The translations under genes were made by a program, and so were the position numbers. A stretch of 61,746 nucleotides of DNA from contig VFLI01000028.1 in the NCBI GenBank assembly GCA_009885105.1, positions 1 through 61,746 on the forward strand, read 5' to 3'. Within the stretch, counting starts at the first letter, position 1. Each line of letters begins with the position of its first letter. A model generated the notes under the pieces. That model made no database searches. It worked only from the letters and a program-made list of their open reading frames with translations, and had not been told where the DNA came from. Of the stretch, positions 1 to 6,665 are shown piece by piece. The stretch comes from Spirochaetia bacterium (GTDB lineage Bacteria > Spirochaetota > Leptospiria > Leptospirales > Leptonemataceae).

Positions 1-1
1 C

Positions 2-766
2 TACAACCGTGCGATTGAACTCGATCCGAAATATGTAAATGCGTATAACGGTCGCGGTAACGCATATTCGAACCTGAAAGACTACGATCGAGCGATCGAG
101 GATTACAACCATGCAATTGAAATCGAACCGAAAAACAGCAATTCCTATAATGGTTTAGGATCCGTCATGTACCGACAGAATAACTTTCCCGAAGCCCTCA
201 GTAAATTTACTCTGGCGGCGGAGTTTGAACCTGAAAACGTTACATTTGTCTCCAATCAATCTGCCGTCCTAATTGCGCTTGGACGTTTTGAAGAAGCCCT
301 GTCAGCCGGTGAGCGTGCTCTCCGTATTGACCCGGAGTATGCGAGTGGTTGGGTGAATCACGCCGGGGCTCTTCTCTATTTGAATAGATTTGAAGACACA
401 ATAAGTTCCGCCACTCGCTCTTATGAGCTGAAGTGCGGAGTGGACACCGGGGAGGCGTTGATTCTCAGGGGGTGCGCACATTATCGAATAGGTAATTACG
501 AAAAAGCCATGGCTGATTACAATGCTTTCACTTCTTTAAAAACATCAGATATCATCGATTGTGAACCGGGTGTACGACAAGATTTGAGATTGCGATTCGA
601 CCTCTATTACATGAATGTCCTCGCAGAGATTTGTTTTTTGGCCGGCAACTTTGAAGAATCACGAACAGTAAGTGAAGCAGTTCTACAAGATCAAGGCTGC
701 ATCGATCAGCTGAGAATCATCGCCAATCAACGGCTGGCCAGATTGCAAGTCGAAAATCTAGACTGA
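2..766 (+). CDS. TPR-repeat protein, 5' end outside window
   Basis: The reading frame is open from base 2, so the gene begins upstream of the window; the ATG at 167 is internal. The visible part starts with two canonical tetratricopeptide units carrying the YNRAIELDP and YNHAIEIEP helix-B signatures, followed by degenerate repeats (FEEALSAGERALRIDPEYA, YEKAMADYNAF). TPR arrays are protein-protein interaction scaffolds; no catalytic domain is visible. The C-terminus is helical and ends at 766. About 155 bases separate it from the next gene, so it is probably a separate transcription unit. The function is unknown; the TPR call itself is secure. Confidence 0.85.
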   Translation, partial: YNRAIELDPKYVNAYNGRGNAYSNLKDYDRAIEDYNHAIEIEPKNSNSYNGLGSVMYRQNNFPEALSKFTLAAEFEPENVTFVSNQSAVLIALGRFEEALSAGERALRIDPEYASGWVNHAGALLYLNRFEDTISSATRSYELKCGVDTGEALILRGCAHYRIGNYEKAMADYNAFTSLKTSDIIDCEPGVRQDLRLRFDLYYMNVLAEICFLAGNFEESRTVSEAVLQDQGCIDQLRIIANQRLARLQVENLD

Positions 767-873
767 ACTTCCATTCAGCTCCTTTTGCTATTCCGCTTTC
801 TTCAGGCGGGAGATTTTCAGCTAATTCTCATACACCAAAACTTAAAAAAACAGAATTTCCCCTAAATTTATTG

Positions 874-903
874 TTGCATTATAGACTAGTCTATAACTAT
901 GAT
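874..903 (+). promoter_or_regulatory. Candidate promoter with an 18-bp perfect palindrome in its spacer
   Basis: TTATAGACTAGTCTATAA (879-896) is a perfect palindrome. It sits between a possible -35 TTGCAT (874-879) and a -10 TATGAT (898-903) spaced 18 bp apart, upstream of the ATG at 922. An operator inside the spacer is the usual layout for repression by a dimeric TetR-like or similar HTH protein. The palindrome is seen directly; the promoter assignment and the regulator are inferred. No regulator is encoded next to it. Confidence 0.5.
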
Positions 904-921
904 GAAAATGAGGCTAAAATT

Positions 922-1095
922 ATGGTCAATCAACAAAAAATAGAGGAACCTGATCCTGTTAAGAAAGAATCTGAGGATGAATACCATCCTCGGAATGTCA
1001 TTTCTGGCGGGGCACTCAAGGACATTCAGAAATTCCTTTCTAAGAATGCCCGCCTGCAAAAGGAGAATATTAAATATGAGATCAACGACGAATAA
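922..1095 (+). CDS. Small hydrophilic protein (57 aa), first gene of metallopeptidase operon
   Basis: The start ATG at 922 follows GAGG at 910-913, and the frame ends at 1095. A longer frame opening with TTG at 871 would run through the palindromic promoter and is less likely. The product is charged and Cys-free: an acidic N-terminal half (EEPDPVKKESEDEYH) and an amphipathic, probably helical C-terminal half ending in KYEINDE. It overlaps the next gene by 20 bases in another frame, which implies translational coupling. No family is recognised. It could be a substrate, partner or inhibitor of the downstream metallopeptidase, or a ribosomally made peptide precursor; this rests on position only. 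Confidence 0.55.
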   Translation: MVNQQKIEEPDPVKKESEDEYHPRNVISGGALKDIQKFLSKNARLQKENIKYEINDE

Positions 1096-2986
1096 TCTCC
1101 ATTCCTCTGGCCGCAATGGCCAGAGGAGTATTTTCCGAAGAAAAGAATTGGACAGGCAGCTGAGATCCGTTGAAATTCCATGTTCATTTGGGAATGACTT
1201 TCCCTTGATTTCCCAGATTTTGAAAAAATCGATCCGGAAAAAATATGGAAATCTTCAGGTATTCCTTGACTCAAATTCCCTGTCTGTTTCGGTAAGGCAG
1301 ATAAAGAAATATATCATCGGCCAGCTCCGCGAAACACTTATGTTTTACGCTAAGCTCAACTACCTTTTTTTGGAAAAACGGGATTCATTTGGAAAGTACG
1401 GAGAACAAAGAGTCGCAATTTCTTTTTGCCGAATTTTACTGAAAATTCCCAACTTCCGTGATGTTACACAGATGGATGCGAATCAATTTCGCTTCGAGTT
1501 GAATTCTTTCGAAGATCAAATATTTCCGCTCAGTCTGTTTTCAATGAAGAAATTCCTCAGAAAGCCTTACATTTTATTCTTTGGCGAGGCAATCTATTTG
1601 AGTTCCGATTCGAAGATACGCTCGATTCTTGAATTTTGCGGAATGCGAAGAATTTCATATTGGTTTTCGACAACAGGTGGCGAGCCCACACCGCATCTGG
1701 CCTTTGTTCGAGAATTGACTCCTTTTAAGAATAAAGTGAAGGGTTACTCTTTCCTCAATTTTCAGCGCGAGATTGTGAGATTCCCGATGAGTCCACTCTG
1801 TGCAGCAGGTTATTCGTACAGGGATAGGGCAGAGCTGCGTTCTGATGCAACTGATATTATTTTCGAAAATAAATGGAAAGGTGTTTTTTATAAAAATGAA
1901 TTCGAGCTTATGCTGATCGGATCTTCGCCTGTATTAAAAGCAAATGAATCCGTAAAGCAGGCAGCTCTCTATCTCATGGGCGCAAAGCGTGGAGGAAATT
2001 TGAAAAAAACTCGGAGCCAATTTCTTAGAATGATGATTGAGGGTATTTGTGCTCATGAGGTTGGTCATGAAATTTCTCTGCGCGCCGATTCCGGTGTTAT
2101 GCGCCATGAATCAGCCATTGGATGCAGTATGTCGTCATCGAATATCAACCCCGATGCCGTCACGGGAGCCAAAGAAGGTCTCGCCGACTGGGCTCCTTAT
2201 GGAAAGCGAAGGTTTAAGAAATGTTACGGCACGGTACAATGGATGTTGAATCTCGCGAAAAGTAATCCGCAAATTGCAAATGTCGTGTACTTTCAGAACA
2301 TATCTGATTATTTTTTCTATACCGAGGTTCAGAATGATTTTATGACCGATATGGCCGATGTAATGCTTCCGCCTTTTCTTTCCTTCGCCCGGCCGAAAGG
2401 AGGAGTGGATTTCAACTCCATGGAAAGCGAACAGCTCGGGATCTACCAGTTCTATCAGGAACGTTTCAAAACCGGGACACAGATGATCCTTGAAATTTAC
2501 AGGAAAGCTTCTTATCGAATCCGCGATGGTTTGACGATTTCCTTCGATCTTTTTTCTGCAGAGCTTGACCGGTTTCTTTCGCATCCGCGGATTCGATCCG
2601 AAGCACAGGCATGCAAGGTTCCCTACGCCCTTCTGCGCCGTGAGCAAAGCAGCCGTATCCGGGCGACCAATCGCCGGGAACAGGCGAAAGTCCGAACATG
2701 GACCGGATACTGGATCAACATGCTGGGCTACTTGAAGGCAGCGTCGCCGGATGCATACGTCAGGTTGAAGACGAGTATGGAACAGCACTACATCGAGACA
2801 CTGCGAATGATCTACTCCCGGTTTTGCGGAGGGCCGCTGTCAAGGCGGAAAGACCCGGTTGACAGCATCCGGTCCTGGATTCTGGACCGTGTCGAAGAAT
2901 CGACCGGCTGCTTTCGCCTGAAGGGGACCAACTTTCAGAATTACCATATTGTAAAATCAAGAGGGAATATCGGAAATGAATCGTAA
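1076..2986 (+). CDS. DUF1704 / tyrosine-carboxypeptidase-like zinc metallopeptidase
   Basis: The start at ATG 1076 has AAGGAG at 1060-1065; the frame is open back to 977 but lacks a better site. The 636-aa product has a long N-terminal helical region. Near residues 326-331 comes the zinc signature AHEVGH (H327, E328, H331), followed about 35 residues later by KEGLADW (E367). HExxH with a downstream EGLA glutamate as third ligand is the hallmark of the DUF1704 'QEGLA' family, which includes eukaryotic tubulin tyrosine carboxypeptidases (MATCAP/KIAA0895). By family, it would trim C-terminal residues from a peptide or protein; the substrate is unknown. No signal peptide is seen, so it is probably cytoplasmic. 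It overlaps both the upstream small gene and the downstream gene, as in a coupled operon. Confidence 0.7.
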   Translation: MRSTTNNLHSSGRNGQRSIFRRKELDRQLRSVEIPCSFGNDFPLISQILKKSIRKKYGNLQVFLDSNSLSVSVRQIKKYIIGQLRETLMFYAKLNYLFLEKRDSFGKYGEQRVAISFCRILLKIPNFRDVTQMDANQFRFELNSFEDQIFPLSLFSMKKFLRKPYILFFGEAIYLSSDSKIRSILEFCGMRRISYWFSTTGGEPTPHLAFVRELTPFKNKVKGYSFLNFQREIVRFPMSPLCAAGYSYRDRAELRSDATDIIFENKWKGVFYKNEFELMLIGSSPVLKANESVKQAALYLMGAKRGGNLKKTRSQFLRMMIEGICAHEVGHEISLRADSGVMRHESAIGCSMSSSNINPDAVTGAKEGLADWAPYGKRRFKKCYGTVQWMLNLAKSNPQIANVVYFQNISDYFFYTEVQNDFMTDMADVMLPPFLSFARPKGGVDFNSMESEQLGIYQFYQERFKTGTQMILEIYRKASYRIRDGLTISFDLFSAELDRFLSHPRIRSEAQACKVPYALLRREQSSRIRATNRREQAKVRTWTGYWINMLGYLKAASPDAYVRLKTSMEQHYIETLRMIYSRFCGGPLSRRKDPVDSIRSWILDRVEESTGCFRLKGTNFQNYHIVKSRGNIGNES

Positions 2987-3857
2987 TCCAAAAGGCCTTT
3001 TTCCCGCAGACAAGGATAGCGAAAAAACTAAGGCTGAGGTTCTCAAGCTAATACAGGACGCAAGGGAAAAAACTCATTTCGATGATCTGGGTATAATGTT
3101 TCATTTCATTATTTATTCTGATATGCATCATCTGGAAAGCGCCTGGTATTTGATAAATGATATATACAATTCAATAAATCCGGTCATAACGGAAGATATG
3201 GGGTCCGCCTGGTTCGCTCTTGGAGATCACAGAGCTTATACGCTCACAGCTCGGGAACTCGATCTCGCGAGAGCTTTTCTTTTCAATCAGCTCTCCGTTC
3301 TGAATAACCGTCCGGGCCTCCATCGCCTTGGCCTGTTTTACTTGAAAAAATCTCTTTCGGATTGGGAACGGAGGCCCGCCATTTTGAGCCGATTGAATAC
3401 CATCCTTTCCAATCTACATCAGTATCAGACAGAAGCGATGTTTCTAAAATATTCCTTTCAGCATCCGCTCTATGATTTTGCCTGGAGTCAAATCCTGATG
3501 CCCACCATCGAAGCTTTTATCGATGCAGGAGATGGCGAAATGGCTCTGATCCTGCTGGACTGGTCCCGATTTTACCTCAACAGAGCAAAGAATCTGGATA
3601 CGATAAAAAAAATACAGTTGGAAACAAATCAAAACCATCTGTTAAAAAAAATGGATTCGCTGCGTTTTTCAGCGCCGGCCCAGATTCCGCTGCACAGCGT
3701 CATGAGAGGGATCCTTTACGATGTTCATAAAATCCGCCCTGAATTCGAGAAGATAGAAACGCAGCTGCCTGTAAGATCGTCAATAACGAGCGGATATTGC
3801 ACGATTGAGATTCCGGAAATTAATACACAGTCCCAAATACCAGGAAGCAGCACATGA
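2976..3857 (+). CDS. Helical protein of unknown function, third gene of metallopeptidase operon
   Basis: The ATG at 2976 lies inside the end of the metallopeptidase gene (11-base overlap), so the two are probably translated together. The 293-aa product has no signal peptide or membrane segment. Its middle (residues about 70-220) reads like successive helix pairs rich in Leu, Tyr, Trp and Arg, resembling a degenerate TPR or SEL1-like scaffold (ARELDLARAFLFNQLS, ALILLDWSRFYLNRA). No catalytic motif or family is recognised. Its fixed place behind the peptidase suggests a partner or adaptor role, which is inference. Confidence 0.6.
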   Translation: MNRNPKGLFPADKDSEKTKAEVLKLIQDAREKTHFDDLGIMFHFIIYSDMHHLESAWYLINDIYNSINPVITEDMGSAWFALGDHRAYTLTARELDLARAFLFNQLSVLNNRPGLHRLGLFYLKKSLSDWERRPAILSRLNTILSNLHQYQTEAMFLKYSFQHPLYDFAWSQILMPTIEAFIDAGDGEMALILLDWSRFYLNRAKNLDTIKKIQLETNQNHLLKKMDSLRFSAPAQIPLHSVMRGILYDVHKIRPEFEKIETQLPVRSSITSGYCTIEIPEINTQSQIPGSST

Positions 3858-3878
3858 CACATTCAGAAACCACTATCG

Positions 3879-3895
3879 TCCGGCAATTTGCCGGA
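3879..3895. other. Perfect 17-nt inverted repeat between operons
   Basis: TCCGGCAATTTGCCGGA is an 8+1+8 inverted repeat, located 22 bases after the third gene of the metallopeptidase operon and about 120 bases before the methyltransferase start. It has no clear T-run, so it is either a weak terminator hairpin or an operator for the RNA-repair operon. Confidence 0.35.
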
Positions 3896-4013
3896 TAATG
3901 TTTAAATCCTATTGACGGAATTCTATGATCGCCAGGATTGTAAGTATTTGTGTCTTCGAAAAACGCAGAGGCCATTACTTGAAATTAACAATTCAAAGAG
4001 CAGGGCGCAGGCC

Positions 4014-4658
4014 ATGAACTTTACTGACGATCGCTATTATCTATCGCTCGCTGCGGCCTTCGTGCGCGGCCGAATCCTGGAAGCTCCCCGGTTCTCAGAC
4101 GCCGAGTTACTCAATTGGGGATATACCCAGGGGCTTCGTCTGCACAAATTTAAGCGTACGTCAGAACTTCCGAGAGTACGAAGAGTTCAGGGCTTACTGC
4201 GCGGGTTGTTGCAGCCCAACGGGGACCTGCTGGACATCGGCAGCGGACGTGGTGTATTTTTGTGGCCGCTGCTGGATGCCTGGCCGGACCTGCGCGTCAC
4301 AGCGGTGGACAGGGATGAACGACGTGTCCGTGATCTACAAGCTGTGACGGAAGGCGGAATTGTGCGCCTGACAGCTTTGCAGGCGGACGCAGAATCGTTG
4401 ACACTGCCCACGAAATCGAAGGATATCGTTACCATGCTGGAAGTTCTTGAGCATCTAGACCGACCAGAAGCAGCTCTGAAGTGTGCGATGACCATAGCCA
4501 GGCAGGCAGTGATCCTCAGTGTGCCTTCCAGAGAGGATAACAACCCGGAACACATCCATCTTTTTAACGAAGTTCGCCTGCGTGCGATGCTCACCGGCGC
4601 TCGTCGTGTAACCGTGGAATATGTGCTCAATCATATTATAGTTCTGGCGCTACTATGA
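4014..4658 (+). CDS. Class I SAM-dependent methyltransferase (ExxEH type), RNA-repair cassette
   Basis: The 214-aa frame from ATG 4014 is preferred; an extension to a TTG at 3912 adds an unlike leader. It has the Rossmann SAM-binding fold: motif I DIGSGRG (74-80), motif II AVDRD (97-101), then EVLEHLD (143-149) and VPSREDNNPEHIHLF (170-184). The ExxEH plus downstream His pattern matches the metal-binding residues of Hen1 RNA 3'-terminal 2'-O-methyltransferases, but generic type-11 methyltransferases often share EVxEHL, so the Hen1 link is only suggestive. Its stop overlaps the start of the RNA ligase gene (ATGA, 4655-4658). By context it may mark or protect repaired RNA ends. Confidence 0.7.
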   Translation: MNFTDDRYYLSLAAAFVRGRILEAPRFSDAELLNWGYTQGLRLHKFKRTSELPRVRRVQGLLRGLLQPNGDLLDIGSGRGVFLWPLLDAWPDLRVTAVDRDERRVRDLQAVTEGGIVRLTALQADAESLTLPTKSKDIVTMLEVLEHLDRPEAALKCAMTIARQAVILSVPSREDNNPEHIHLFNEVRLRAMLTGARRVTVEYVLNHIIVLALL

Positions 4659-5446
4659 GCACGTTTCGAAAATACCCGCGCACCCCTCACATTGATGGAA
4701 GCCGCCGGCAACCCGGCGACGAGGATCTGTCGTCCGAACCCTTCGCCTCTCTGCATGGTTTGCGTGTAGTGGTAGAGGAAAAAATTGACGGCGCGAATGC
4801 GGGGATCAGTTTTGCAGACGGGAGATTGCAGCTGCAGAGCCGCGGTCATGTGCTCACCGGCGGCGCGAGAGAGCGGCATTTCAATCTATTCAAACGTTGG
4901 GCGATCTGCTTTGAAAAAAGAATTCATGAAGTTCTGGGTGAACGTTACGTGATGTACGGCGAATGGGTATACGCTAAACACACAGTGTTTTATGATACGC
5001 TGCCCCACTATTTTCTTGAGTTTGATATACTGGATCTGAAAACTGAATGCTTTCTGGACACGCCTTCGCGCAGCCGGTTGATAGAAGAATTACCGGTGGT
5101 ATCCGTGCCGGTAATAGACACGCGGTCATTTCGATCACTGGCCGAACTCCGTGAATTGATCGGGAGGTCGCTATACAAGAGTGAGAAATGGCGAAATACG
5201 TTAGCGGTCGCTGTCAAACAGGGTGAGTGTGTTCAATTTGGGAAAGCGGTGGAGCAAACCGATCCCAGCGACGAAGCCGAGGGTCTGTATATCAAGCTCG
5301 AGGAAGACGGCAAGGTCAGGGCGCGTTACAAGTTTATTAGACCCAGTTTTTCTACGATGGTTATCAACGCCGGGGATCACTGGCTGGATCGTCCCATTGT
5401 GCAGAATTGCCTTGCTCCGGGTGTCGACATTTTTGGAGTTTTATGA
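4655..5446 (+). CDS. ATP-dependent RNA ligase
   Basis: This 263-aa member of the covalent nucleotidyltransferase superfamily shows the ligase motifs in order: motif I EEKIDGAN with adenylylated Lys43, motif III YGEW (101-104), motif IIIa FLEFDILD (120-127), motif IV EGLYIK (209-214) and motif V RYKFIRP (224-230). The small size and lack of OB-fold or zinc finger point to an RNA ligase of the T4 Rnl/Rnl5 kind rather than a DNA ligase. It would join 3'-OH and 5'-phosphate ends using ATP. It is translationally coupled on both sides: its ATG overlaps the methyltransferase stop and its stop overlaps the HD-Pnk start, so sealing and healing enzymes are co-made. Confidence 0.88.
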   Translation: MSTFRKYPRTPHIDGSRRQPGDEDLSSEPFASLHGLRVVVEEKIDGANAGISFADGRLQLQSRGHVLTGGARERHFNLFKRWAICFEKRIHEVLGERYVMYGEWVYAKHTVFYDTLPHYFLEFDILDLKTECFLDTPSRSRLIEELPVVSVPVIDTRSFRSLAELRELIGRSLYKSEKWRNTLAVAVKQGECVQFGKAVEQTDPSDEAEGLYIKLEEDGKVRARYKFIRPSFSTMVINAGDHWLDRPIVQNCLAPGVDIFGVL

Positions 5447-6570
5447 GTCTTCTCAATCTGGTTCCCGATGGTCCCTCCTGGCGCGTGGACTGGAAAGCGA
5501 TGCAGGAGTTCGACTGGATACGTGCTCTTGCGGGATGCCGGCAGGATCCGGAATGGCACGCAGAAGGTGATGTCTGGACCCACACGCGAATGACGCTGGA
5601 GGTATTGGTCGCTCTCGTCGCCTGGCGGACTCTGCCGTCAGATGAGCGTACAGTTGTCTTCCTCGCCTGCATGCTGCACGATGCAAGCAAACCCGTCAGG
5701 ACAAGACTCGAACCCGACGGTCATATTGTATCCCCAGGACATTCCCGTCACGGAGCGATTCGAGCCCGACAGATACTATGGGAGGATGCGATTCCATTCG
5801 CGCTTCGCGAGCAAGTCTGCGGTCTGATTCACCACCATCAGATCCCATTCTTTGCCGTTGACCGTAAAGACGCAGAGCGCATAGCTGTCGGGGTCAGCCA
5901 GATTGTCCGGCCCGACCTGCTTTCGCTCGTATCAGAAGCCGATGCGCGCGGTCGTATATGTCTTGATCAACAGAGGCTGCTCGACAATATCGCGCTGTGG
6001 AGTGAGCTCTGCCGGGAGTTGCAATGTCTCGACGCACCATACCGCTTCCCCAGCGATCATGCGCGTTTTCTTTATTTTCGCGATGTGCGCCGTACTGTCC
6101 ATACTCCGGCCTGGGATGACACGCGCAATCTTGTGATCATTATGTCCGGTCTACCCGGCGCGGGCAAAGATCGATGGATTCGAGAGAAAATGGGTGATGT
6201 ACCGATCATTTCTCTGGACGATATTCGCGAGAAGCTCGACATTTTACCGGGCAAGCCACAGGGACGCGTCATCCAGGAAGCTCGAGAGAGGGCAAAGGTC
6301 TTTTTGCGGGCCGGCCAGCCTTTTGTGTGGAATGCAACCAATGTGAGTATTGAAATGCGCGGGAGAATCCTCAATCTGTGCGCCGACTATAAAGCCTATA
6401 TCCGTATTGTATATGTGGAATCAACCCATGCACGAATCTGGGACCAGAATCGCCGGCGGGATCGCGCTGTACCCGAAGCTGTGATGGACAGGTTGATCGG
6501 GCGATGGACAGTGCCTTCGCCAACCGAAGCGCACGAGATCTGTTTCGAAGTAGAAGACTCACCCAAATAA
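5443..6570 (+). CDS. HD-Pnk: HD phosphoesterase fused to 5'-OH polynucleotide kinase
   Basis: The ATG at 5443 overlaps the ligase stop (ATGA). The 375-aa product has an N-terminal HD phosphohydrolase domain (H47, HD at 79-80, H100/H103, HHH 130-132). Its C-terminal P-loop kinase has GLPGAGK (236-242), SLDDIRE (257-263), NATN (297-300) and an Arg-rich lid RRRDRAVP near 338. This order matches Runella-type HD-Pnk end-healing enzymes, in which the HD domain removes 2',3'-cyclic phosphate and the kinase adds a 5'-phosphate. The residue after the P-loop Lys is Asp instead of the usual Ser/Thr. With the ligase it forms a complete heal-and-seal RNA repair set; targets such as nuclease-cut tRNA are inferred. 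Confidence 0.88.
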   Translation: MSLLNLVPDGPSWRVDWKAMQEFDWIRALAGCRQDPEWHAEGDVWTHTRMTLEVLVALVAWRTLPSDERTVVFLACMLHDASKPVRTRLEPDGHIVSPGHSRHGAIRARQILWEDAIPFALREQVCGLIHHHQIPFFAVDRKDAERIAVGVSQIVRPDLLSLVSEADARGRICLDQQRLLDNIALWSELCRELQCLDAPYRFPSDHARFLYFRDVRRTVHTPAWDDTRNLVIIMSGLPGAGKDRWIREKMGDVPIISLDDIREKLDILPGKPQGRVIQEARERAKVFLRAGQPFVWNATNVSIEMRGRILNLCADYKAYIRIVYVESTHARIWDQNRRRDRAVPEAVMDRLIGRWTVPSPTEAHEICFEVEDSPK

Positions 6571-6665
6571 CTTTCCAACGGCTCGCTGCGGGACACACAG
6601 TTCGCTTGACTAACGGACGCCGCGAAAATATCTAAGCTGGATATAGTGTCCCAATAAAAAAAGTA

